A stretch of 64,000 nt of DNA from Rachicladosporium sp. CCFEE 5018 (taxonomy: Eukaryota > Ascomycota > Dothideomycetes > Cladosporiales > Cladosporiaceae), in contig KZ111143.1 in the NCBI GenBank assembly GCA_002077045.2, positions 711,405 through 775,404 of the forward strand. Direction: 5' to 3'. Below, in pieces: positions 55,948 to 64,000 of the stretch (the stretch's first letter is position 1; every line of letters starts with the position of its first letter). Both the position numbers and the translations under genes were made by a program. Below the pieces are notes generated by a model. The model worked only from the letters and a program-made list of their open reading frames with translations. It made no database searches and had not been told where the DNA came from.

Positions 55948-57854
55948 ATGGCTACGCGAACCGTGGGAGGCAACGCAGCCTTTCACAACTTCCACAATGA
56001 CTACGCTCACATTGCCGACCCGAATGAGCGGAGAAGACTCGCGCTGGCTGAGATCGATAAGGTGGGATACGTTGAACACGGTGATATGACTCGTGACTAA
56101 CAACGTTATCAGGCACCATTCGGATGGTATCACGTCCGCGCCATTGTGGTCGCCGGCATTGGTTTCTTCACGGACGCTTACGACATCTTCGCCATTGGTC
56201 TCGTGACTGCTATGTTGGGCGTGGTCTACTGGCAAGACGATAACCTCTCCGCCGCCAAGCGTGGAGTGATTCCCTCCGCCTCCGACACCGCGATCAAAGT
56301 AGCCACCTCCGGCGGAACTGTCATCGGTCAACTCGGCTTCGGATACCTTGCAGATGTCGTCGGACGCAAGAAGATGTACGGTCTTGAGTTGATTCTCATC
56401 ATTTTCGCTACCACCGCACAAGCTCTTGCCTCAGACTCTCGCAGCATCTCGATTGTCGGCATCATCATCTTCTGGCGTGTGCTCATGGGTATCGGTATTG
56501 GCGGAGACTACCCGCTTTCGTCGATCATCACCTCAGAGTTCGCAACAACGAAGTGGCGTGGAGCTATGATGGGTAGCGTGTTCGCCATGCAGGGTATCGG
56601 CCAATTCGCCGCTGGCTTGGTCTCCCTCATCGTCGTCTCTGGCTTCAAGGAGAGCTTGCTCACTGCCAAGGGCCCTGCCACTTGCAGTGGTGTGTGCCAG
56701 CTTGCTGTTGACAAGATGTGGCGTGTCATCATTGGCTTCGGCGCTGTACCCGGCTGCGTCGCCCTCTACTATCGTTTGACGTAAGTTTTTTTTTTGAATA
56801 CGTCCGGCCAAATTGACGATACAGGTACTGATCTCATTCACAGCATCCCCGAGACCCCTCGTTACACCTTCGATGTCTCCCGCGATGTTGTCAAGGCAGG
56901 CAGCGATGTCAAGGCCTACCTGTCGTCCAAGCCCGAGGGTGTGCCAGATGAGGTCATGCGCTCCAGCGAGATGCGCAACACCGCACAGCAGATGGAAGTC
57001 CCCAAGGCCTCGTGGTCTGACTTCATTGGTCACTACGGCCAGTGGAAGTACGGCAAGGTCCTGCTCGGCACGGCTGGTTCGTGGTTCTTCCTCGATGTGG
57101 CCTTCTATGGAGTCTCTCTCAACAACGCCACGATTCTACAAGCTATCGGCTATGCATCCGGAAAGACAATGTACGAGGTCTTTTACAACACCGCCGTTGG
57201 TAATTTGATCCTCGTTTGCGCCGGCGCCATCCCAGGTTACTGGGTGACAGTTGCGACCGTCGATACCGTCGGTCGCAAGCCGATCCAGTACATGGGCTTC
57301 GCTCTCCTCACTGTCCTCTTCTGCATCATGGGTTTCGGATACCATAAGATCGGAGAGAAAGGTCTGCTCGCCTGCTACGTTCTCGCGCAATTCTTCTTTA
57401 ACTTCGGCCCCAACTCGACCACTTTCATCGTTCCTGGAGAGTGCTTCCCAACACGCTACCGCTCCACTTCCCATGGCATTTCCGCTGCCTCGGGTAAAGT
57501 TGGTTCCATTCTCGCCCAGGTGCTCATCGGTCCTCTCCGCGTTCGCGGCGCCACGCCCACCAACAAGTCACCTTGGCTTAATCATGTCATGGAGATCTAC
57601 GCATTGTTCATGTTCTGCGGTCTCTTCACCGTAAGTTCTCCCACAAAGTTTTACAGCTGCCTCGTACTAACATACTCTCACAGACTTTCCTCATCCCAGA
57701 GACCAAGCGCAAGACCCTCGAGCAGCTTGCTGGTGAGGTGCCAGGCACGCCCGAGTACGACCCGAGACTTGCTGGCGGCCACCAGGCTCGCACCGACTCT
57801 GACCCAAGCGAGGAGGGTGTGTACGGTGGCGAGAAGGCTGCCAACAACGTGTAG
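55948..57854 (+). CDS. PHO84: PHO84-like high-affinity phosphate:H+ symporter, copy C
   Basis: Exons 55948-56061, 56113-56780, 56844-57630 and 57684-57854 give 579 residues. Introns are 51, 63 and 53 bp, all GT-AG, including GTAAGT at the third donor where copy B has GCAAGT. Features are as for copy B: GGNAAFHNFHNDYAHI start, TM1 GFFTDAYDIFAI, LADVVGRKKMYG and VDTVGRKPIQYMG loop signatures. Amino-acid differences from copy B are few (for example SGKTMYEV versus SGSTMYQV, PLRVRG versus PLRIRG). Two paralogous permease copies would raise dosage for phosphate uptake if both are expressed. Confidence 0.95.
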
Positions 57855-58413
57855 ATACTTTCCGACTGTAGCAATGTTATATTAGCTGAGACTAGATCAC
57901 TGTAATCGCAATTTTCCATTATCAATCCGTACTCGTTTGGCAGCCTGTCCCTGCTCCGTGTCGAGGTCGATCAGCATCCAGTTGTGTCGGGTGGTTTCCT
58001 GAGAGGTCGTGCGCCTACTGCTGATTTTGCATCGTCATCACGTACGGCGGAGAGGTCGCTGGGCTGCGTCAACCTCAGAGCCTGGTACGCTCAGATGAAA
58101 GCTCGACACTACTCTGCAGGCCGTCTTGATACCTTGACTGGGTTTGTCTTGCCTCAGTTCCAGCCAGTCCAAGGTTATCGTTTCCGTCGTCGAATTCGCA
58201 CGTCATCAGCTTGCTGATCAGGCTCACTTCGTCTTTGCGCGCACATGTCTACTTAATGCATCCAGTCGTGAAACCGATTGCACTCCCGCAGCTGAACCAG
58301 CCGGAAGACATACAACGCCCCGATCGGGCCGTGCATAGTCGTTACACGACGGTCGAACACACGCTTGAGAAGTCGCTTAGTCGATCACCGATCGCCACCC
58401 TTTCATCGCAACC
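57855..58413. other. Intergenic region PHO84 to VOC gene, copy C
   Basis: No gene seen. The first ~100 bases after the PHO84 stop are identical to copy B, as is exon 4. Confidence 0.5.
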
Positions 58414-58882
58414 ATGATCTCCGGCATCCTCCACATCAATCTCCTTGTCCCGCCCGGCACCCTCAATCACGCCCAAGTCTTCTACGGCGACACTCTCGGC
58501 CTCACGCCCCGCGCAGTACCAGTGCACATGAATGGTCGTCTCGCATGGTTCGACATCGGCTCCTCAGGCCAGCAAGTCCACGTAGCTATCGGTACGAACG
58601 AGCCAGCTTCTTCACGGCATCCTTGCTTTCGCGTGGAGAGCAAGGAGAAGCTTGCGAAGTTGAGGGAGCGGGTTTGGGAGAGTCATGTGAAAGGTGGGGA
58701 GGCGGCGCCGAGGGAGGCTGATAAGCCGGGGCAGGGGATTAGAGGTATGTGCACTGATTGATGTGAGAAAGTGGAAAGGGTGTGTTGCTAAATTTTTGTT
58801 GGCAGGCGACCAGAGTGCAGAGTTCCCCACAAGATTCTTCTGCAGAGACTTCGCGGGCAATCGATTGGAGTTTAGTATATAA
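58414..58882 (+). CDS. VOC-fold (glyoxalase/dioxygenase superfamily) protein, copy C
   Basis: Exons 58414-58744 and 58806-58882 with a 61-bp intron give 135 residues. Intact. It differs from copy B at a few charged positions in the middle helix (EKLAKLRER versus EKLTELRER; APREADKPGQG versus APKEADKPGEG). The stop is TAA here and TGA in copy B. Substrate unknown. Confidence 0.88.
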
Positions 58883-58935
58883 TGTCGAGTATGATCAAAC
58901 GGTCGACTACGAGCGTGCCAGTCACTAATCGCGTG

Positions 58936-60381
58936 CTAATCATCCATCACCTCTTTGATCAGCGCGATGTCCCTCTCGACGTCTACCTGCCAATTCGACA
59001 CCGCAAAGCGCGCCGCTGGTTTGCCATCCCACTGTGTCCCGCTGACATAGATTCGCTTGCTACCATTGATCCGTTGCACCAACCCATCACCCAATGCGTG
59101 GTTTTTCGCTCTGAACAGAACGATGACGTACACACTCTCCAGTCTGTGCTCTAAGGTCCGCGAGGGATCACTCGGCAACAGCTCGTACGTAGTATGCCCT
59201 TCAATGTAAGTGGCGATTGCTCGGGCAAGGCTGATTTGGCGCACGAGCATCTCGGTGTAGCCAATCTTACCATATGCCATCAGCGAGGCATACACAGGCA
59301 ATGCGCGGAAGCGGCGTGAGTTCTCGATCCCGATGTTCAGGGGTGAGGGAATGCTGGGTTCAGATGCGTTTGTTGGTTGCGAGGCTGCAGTCGCAAGGTA
59401 AGCAGCGTTCGGGTTCTGGAAACAGTGCTGGGCCAAGGCAAGGCTTTTTGAGAAGAGGAAGCCGCAATCGTATGGAACGTTGAGGAGCTTGTGGGCATCA
59501 CCTGTGATAGAGTCGGCAAGCTCCACGCCTGCGACACCCTCGAGCAGGGCATCGTAGCCAACGTTTCTGGGAAGGAGTCGAGCAGGCAGACCAAAGGCTG
59601 CATCGACATGTATCCAGGCACCGTACTCATCTGCAAGCTTGCGGATGATTCGCATGTCATCCCCGTTCGTAGCAAAGAGGCCAGTGTTGATTTCCGCGCA
59701 GGATACGGCTATGATCATTGCTGTACGTGGAGTCTTGAGAGCCCGTGCTAGCTCAGGAATGTCAAAGGAACGAGAGGCAGCGTCACAGCCAACATCTATG
59801 AAGCAATTGCGACCGAGACCAACGAGAGCGGCTGCTTTTCGTAGAGACGAATGTGGCACAGTCGTAACTATCTGTACGCGATCGATCTCGGCAGCGGTCA
59901 TGGCCTCGAAGAGACCGTGTTCGGCTACACTTCCAGAGTTGAAGAGACCAACCCTCCGCGCTGCTTCTCTCACGACGTACTCCCGTCCGCAAATTAGGCC
60001 AATGACATTACTAGCCGTGGCCCCGGTCGTAAAAGTCCTATGCGGCCACTCGGCTGGTATAAGATCGACCAGATCACATAGCATTCGTAGCGCGGCATCC
60101 TCGATGTTGGTAGCAGCTGTCTCGTGTGGCAAGTGGACTTGCACGTTCTGGTCGTGCGCTGTGACAAGGTTGTCTGCGAATGCCGCGATCGGCGTCGAGC
60201 CGCCTGTAACAAAACCGTAGTAGTTGGGAGACTGGGAGGACTTGTTCAGGCCCGGGACGAGGTCGTTGTGTAAATGGTGTCGAGTCGCTTGATCGCCATG
60301 GCCGTTCGGTGGTATCTTCGAAAGCAAGCTTGTCCGGGCGTGCTGAAGAGCGGACTCGGATGGTGAGACACCCGCGGCCAT
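58936..60381 (-). CDS. PLP-dependent decarboxylase (group II), copy C
   Basis: Single exon, 481 residues, four fewer than copy B because a 1-bp deletion plus a substitution near 58936 turns GATGATGTAGCC into GATGATTAGC, ending the protein at VMDD. The catalytic Lys motif DSITGDAHKLLN, the Asp motif WIHVDAAFG and the GATASNVIG loop are all intact, so activity should be kept. Substrate unknown. It is convergent with the VOC gene and divergent from RecQ. Confidence 0.92.
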   Translation of the reverse strand: MAAGVSPSESALQHARTSLLSKIPPNGHGDQATRHHLHNDLVPGLNKSSQSPNYYGFVTGGSTPIAAFADNLVTAHDQNVQVHLPHETAATNIEDAALRMLCDLVDLIPAEWPHRTFTTGATASNVIGLICGREYVVREAARRVGLFNSGSVAEHGLFEAMTAAEIDRVQIVTTVPHSSLRKAAALVGLGRNCFIDVGCDAASRSFDIPELARALKTPRTAMIIAVSCAEINTGLFATNGDDMRIIRKLADEYGAWIHVDAAFGLPARLLPRNVGYDALLEGVAGVELADSITGDAHKLLNVPYDCGFLFSKSLALAQHCFQNPNAAYLATAASQPTNASEPSIPSPLNIGIENSRRFRALPVYASLMAYGKIGYTEMLVRQISLARAIATYIEGHTTYELLPSDPSRTLEHRLESVYVIVLFRAKNHALGDGLVQRINGSKRIYVSGTQWDGKPAARFAVSNWQVDVERDIALIKEVMDD

Positions 60382-60843
60382 GACCCTCTTGTGATTGAGC
60401 AGACTTTTTTGCTCCCATGAAGCAGCGAGAGTGTTTCAGTGCGATATGTTATCTTGACAGAAAGAGAGAGCTTGAGATAGGAGATGTTGCAAGAGATGTC
60501 GGGAGGGATCGAATACTTACTCGAGACTGTCGGCTATACTACACACTCGGCTGCATTGCGATGTATAGTTGGTCGCGCTACAGGAGTCATACAGCATCTC
60601 TGGGTATTGCAGCTTGGATGCATGTGCTCACTTTGGCGGTCAACGGAATTTCCTTGTAGGCACATGCGCCCACCAGATTGGACGCTGCGAAGCACGTGAT
60701 GTAGTGCTCTAGCGTGTTTCTACGCGAGTCTTGGCATCGACAACACCTTATCCCACTCTCCCATGTCGACTTCACGCGTCCACATTTCCAATTCACCATA
60801 TTGTAGCCTCCCAGCGCTGCCATAGCTGCAATGGTGGCCTCAG
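60382..60843. promoter_or_regulatory. Divergent intergenic region, decarboxylase / RecQ, copy C
   Basis: 462 bp between divergent genes, closely similar to copy B. No specific site recognised. Confidence 0.4.
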
Positions 60844-63800
60844 ATGACGCTAAACAATCTTGACAGTCATCTGCGCTGGTTAGTTCAAAGCAAGGCTGCC
60901 TGTCCGCCTGATGTCGCACTACCACCAGTCACGACATCATTCGGATCATTGGGACAATCGCAATTGGCCGAATTGGACGACATACCTGACGGGACTTTTG
61001 ATGATATCCTGAGTGATGAGACACTGGCCTCGCAGCTTACACCCGCGGCAGCGGCGACAGCTCCGCCGGCAAGAGCAGGAACCATGGCGAGATTGCGAAC
61101 CACGCCAGGCTCGGCTCACCGCCCTGCGCTTCTTTCTCTCGTTCAAAGCACTGCGGTCAAGTCTACCGAAGCTTTCGATCCGCCACTTCGGCTTTCGCAG
61201 CGGCAGCTTGATCAAGTCACGGAGCGAGAGAGGTCGGTGCTGCGAACGCCGACGAAGGATCGACTGACACAGCTGAGACCGTCTGTGGACGTCGAGATCA
61301 TGGACTTGACCGAGGGAATGAGTGCACTGCGGAGTCCAAGCGCAGGGCGTAGTGGTGGGACATATGCGGGGAGGAAGCGCAAGAGCACAGAATTCGAGGA
61401 GGACTCTCGGCAGACTTCGTACCCTCGAGCTTACTCTACGCGCGGCGCATCGATACAGGCACAATCTCCCGTGCATGCGCCTAGTCGCCCAGTAGTGCAG
61501 ACGCATGCTCCCGTGGTCTCCGAAGAGCATTATACTCCCATCGATGAGATTATGGACGATCCACCCTCTGAGGCGCCACCTCCTTATTCGACCTATGCTC
61601 CTCCTCCAAGAGCAACTGCTGCCCCGCGAGGCAATAGCTGTCGAGCGTCCCCGGTGCGACATCAAGCTCCACCAATGGTCCTAGCAGACTCTGATGACGA
61701 TGACGACCCGATCGATTTCACCAGGGACAGGCCAATTACACCGTCTGTGGCGAGATCACCTTTAGCTAGGAATAGGAATGTCGATGTAGATCAAGTGCGC
61801 GAGTCGCCTCACAGAGCACCTGCAGCAACGGGCGGACGAGACGGTGGCACACTGCAATCTGGCCCACCGATGATGGCGGAGAAGTCATCCGCCACCCCTG
61901 GCACGCAAAGTGAAGCAAAATCGGCACTCGACAATGCAGACCGCCAAAAACTGGACAGCTTCTTCAATCTTTCGGAAGAGGCTATACGACGTGTACTACA
62001 AGAGCTAGACTCGATTGCAGATGAGCTTTCGGACCAGATCGCAACGCTTATGGATGAAGAGGACGATGCAGGCGCAGATCTCAAATCTCAAGACCTCGAC
62101 GAGCTCGAAAAGCGCCAGCAGGCTGTCAAAGCTCTGCAGGAGAAGCGCAATGAGCGAGATCAGCTTCTCGCGGCCAAGGATGACGCCTTTGCCGGGATGA
62201 AGGCGGCTATCAAGAGTCGACAAGGTACAGAGGCAGCCAGGGCAGTAAACAACGAATGCAAAGCGAAGCTTGCGGGCTTCGAAGTGGATTGCCTTGGCCT
62301 GCTCACGATCTGCCAAAAGGACATCGATCGCAGCTTACGGCGACCTGTCGATTTGCGCAAGGGTGCACAGTCTCGACATGCCGCGGTGCCGACGACGCAA
62401 GCCCCCCCAAGACTTGCAAGTAATCTGCCGAGCTCTGGATTCATCGCTCAGACACAGCCAATCTTCGCAGCCAAGCCACAAGTCGCTCGCCAGGCCTCAG
62501 CGTTCATGGATGCAGCCGCGGCTGCACCACCTGTTGACCACTCCTTTTTAACGCCCAGGAAAGCTGCACACACAATGAGAAATACTTCTACAACGGCCTC
62601 CAAGTTTGACCAGTTCTCAGACGTGGCACAGCCTAAGGAGCTGTTCAGCTATTGCATGGATACTCCACCGCCGCCATTCGCCGACGACGAAGAGGCAGAA
62701 TTCGGACTTGACGACGACGATGAGATGCTCGAACTGGCTCGCGATGTAGATTTCAGGGCATCCTCGAGCAAGCATGTTCCTGCTGGACTAGCCCGTGCAG
62801 TGCTCGCAGAGACTTCAGGCAACTCGATGCCACCCCCGGCGCGCGACCATGCGCGCAAGAACAAGATTCCTCGATTTGATGACGAGCAGGATCAGCACCT
62901 TGAGGAAAAGTTATTCCGATTCCCATGGTCCGATGATGTCAAGCGCACCCAAAAGGAAATCTTCAAGCATCGTGGCTTTCGTCAAGGACAGCTGGAGGCC
63001 ATCAATGCCACTCTCGGTGGCAAGGACGTTTTCGTGCTAATGCCAACAGGAGGTGGCAAGTCTCTGTGCTACCAACTACCTGCGCAGCTGCGAAGTGGGC
63101 AGACCAGAGGTCTCACGGTCGTTGTCTCGCCATTGCTCAGCTTGATGCAGGATCAGGTGCAGCATATGCTGGACCTCAACATACAGGCTGCTGTGATAAA
63201 CAGTGAGACGACCCCAGAGCAGAAGAGGGAGATCTACGACATCATGAATTCGAGAGATCCGCAAGAACAGTTGCAGCTTCTCTATGTGACGCCAGAAATG
63301 CTCAGCAAAAGTCGGAAGATGATCGACGTCTTCGGCAGACTGTACGCTCGGGGGATGTTCGCTCGTCTGGTGGTGGACGAAGCACACTGTGTGAGCCAAT
63401 GGGGACATGACTTCCGCCCGGACTACAAGGCTCTCGGTGATGTACGCCGGCAGTTTCCCGAAGTGCCGGTGATGGCACTGACTGCGACCGCGACCGAGAA
63501 CGTGAAATTTGACACGATCCATAATCTCGGGATCGATGGGTGCGAGATTTATACAAGAAGCTTCAACCGGCCGAACCTATACTACGAGGTGCGCCCGAAA
63601 GGCAAAGGCAAGGAGGATGTCGAAACCATTGCTAGTCTCATCAAGGACACTCACAAGAACCAGACTGGCATCATCTACTGCTTTTCCCGCAAGAATTGCG
63701 AAGACATGGCGGCAGCATTGCGGCAGACTGGGATCCGCGCCCATCATTACCATGCCCACCTGACACCCGAGGAAAAGGCTGATGTGCAGCGTAAGTGGCA

Positions 63801-64000
63801 AAAGGGGCAGTATCATGTCATCGTCGCCACGATCGCGTTCGGGATGGGGATCGATAAAGCCGAGGTCCGCTATGTGATGCACCACAGCATGCCAAAGAGC
63901 CTGGAGGGCTACTATCAAGAGACTGGTCGCGCTGGCCGTGATGGTAAGAAGTCAAAATGCTACCTCTTCTTCGGATATCAGGACTTCACCAAGTGTAAGC
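60844..64000 (+). CDS. SGS1: RecQ-family DNA helicase of SGS1/BLM/RQH1 type (3' partial)
   Basis: Open from ATG 60844 to the window end without an intron or stop, giving 1052 residues so far. The first ~680 residues are mostly disordered, with a helical, charged segment around 360-470. The helicase core follows: RecQ motif 0 with FKHRGFRQGQLEAINATL, Walker A MPTGGGKS (from residue 733), VVSPLLSLMQDQVQ, the DEAH box at 845-848 in VVDEAHCVSQWGHDFRPDYK, motif III MALTATAT, motif V IVATIAFGMGIDKAEVRYV and motif VI YYQETGRAGRDG. RQC and HRDC domains should lie beyond the window. The long N-terminus is typical of Sgs1/BLM, which unwinds recombination intermediates with Top3/Rmi1. In Neurospora a paralogue of this group is QDE-3. 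Copy B retains only the first 264 codons. Confidence 0.93.
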   Translation, partial: MTLNNLDSHLRWLVQSKAACPPDVALPPVTTSFGSLGQSQLAELDDIPDGTFDDILSDETLASQLTPAAAATAPPARAGTMARLRTTPGSAHRPALLSLVQSTAVKSTEAFDPPLRLSQRQLDQVTERERSVLRTPTKDRLTQLRPSVDVEIMDLTEGMSALRSPSAGRSGGTYAGRKRKSTEFEEDSRQTSYPRAYSTRGASIQAQSPVHAPSRPVVQTHAPVVSEEHYTPIDEIMDDPPSEAPPPYSTYAPPPRATAAPRGNSCRASPVRHQAPPMVLADSDDDDDPIDFTRDRPITPSVARSPLARNRNVDVDQVRESPHRAPAATGGRDGGTLQSGPPMMAEKSSATPGTQSEAKSALDNADRQKLDSFFNLSEEAIRRVLQELDSIADELSDQIATLMDEEDDAGADLKSQDLDELEKRQQAVKALQEKRNERDQLLAAKDDAFAGMKAAIKSRQGTEAARAVNNECKAKLAGFEVDCLGLLTICQKDIDRSLRRPVDLRKGAQSRHAAVPTTQAPPRLASNLPSSGFIAQTQPIFAAKPQVARQASAFMDAAAAAPPVDHSFLTPRKAAHTMRNTSTTASKFDQFSDVAQPKELFSYCMDTPPPPFADDEEAEFGLDDDDEMLELARDVDFRASSSKHVPAGLARAVLAETSGNSMPPPARDHARKNKIPRFDDEQDQHLEEKLFRFPWSDDVKRTQKEIFKHRGFRQGQLEAINATLGGKDVFVLMPTGGGKSLCYQLPAQLRSGQTRGLTVVVSPLLSLMQDQVQHMLDLNIQAAVINSETTPEQKREIYDIMNSRDPQEQLQLLYVTPEMLSKSRKMIDVFGRLYARGMFARLVVDEAHCVSQWGHDFRPDYKALGDVRRQFPEVPVMALTATATENVKFDTIHNLGIDGCEIYTRSFNRPNLYYEVRPKGKGKEDVETIASLIKDTHKNQTGIIYCFSRKNCEDMAAALRQTGIRAHHYHAHLTPEEKADVQRKWQKGQYHVIVATIAFGMGIDKAEVRYVMHHSMPKSLEGYYQETGRAGRDGKKSKCYLFFGYQDFTKCK

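Larger units (their letters stand above)
38709..61637. repeat. Segmental duplicate, copy C (22.9 kb)
   Basis: Counterpart of 11685-35584, same orientation and gene order. Unlike copy B it is continuous with sequence on both sides: the GH3 gene is complete on the left and the RecQ gene continues on the right. Confidence 0.97.

Overview
The window looks like nuclear DNA of a filamentous or black-yeast-like ascomycete. Genes carry short spliceosomal introns (mostly 49-70 bp, GT-AG with AG acceptors), coding sequence is GC-rich, and the gene set is fungal: SAGA subunit Spt7, karyopherin Pse1, Sds23, Pho84-type phosphate permease, a complex I 21.3 kDa subunit and a RecQ helicase of the Sgs1/Rqh1 group. 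Two diverged copies of a 23-24 kb gene block are present. This fits a duplicated or hybrid genome of the kind reported for Hortaea werneckii (Capnodiales/Mycosphaerellales), but the species name is an inference.

Layout. Two runs of exactly 100 N (11585-11684 and 35585-35684) divide the window into three contigs. Contig A (1-11584) holds the 3' end of an unknown gene, about 3 kb of minisatellites, an AMSH-type deubiquitinase (-), a mitochondrial transcription factor 1-like gene (+) and the Spt7 gene (-), which is cut by the first gap. Contig B (11685-35584) holds the 3' part of a GH3 beta-glucosidase (+), PSE1 (-), SDS23 (-), an acidic unknown protein (+), a complex I subunit (-), UBP2 (+), a PHO84-like permease (+), a VOC-fold protein (+), a PLP-dependent decarboxylase (-) and the 5' end of a RecQ gene (+). 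Contig C (35685-64000) starts with a possible Spt7 5' end, then has a complete GH3 gene and the same nine following genes in the same order and orientation. Its RecQ gene runs off the window end.

Main observations. Contig B is colinear with 38709-61637 of contig C, and both of its ends coincide exactly with the gaps. The simplest reading is that B is the homeologous (or allelic) copy, placed by the scaffolder inside a gap between A and C; a true tandem duplication is the alternative. The two copies diverge as a patchwork: tracts of several hundred identical bases, including non-coding sequence, alternate with tracts full of synonymous changes. This points to gene conversion. In copy B, PSE1 and SDS23 carry frame-breaking small deletions and PHO84 has a GC instead of a GT splice donor. 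Copy C is intact for all three, but has a 15-bp coding repeat expanded in UBP2 and a slightly shortened decarboxylase.

Functionally the genes are ordinary housekeeping and nutrient genes with no common pathway. The interest lies in the duplication, the unequal decay of the two copies, and the minisatellite-rich left flank. No tRNA, rRNA, transposon or CRISPR array was recognised.
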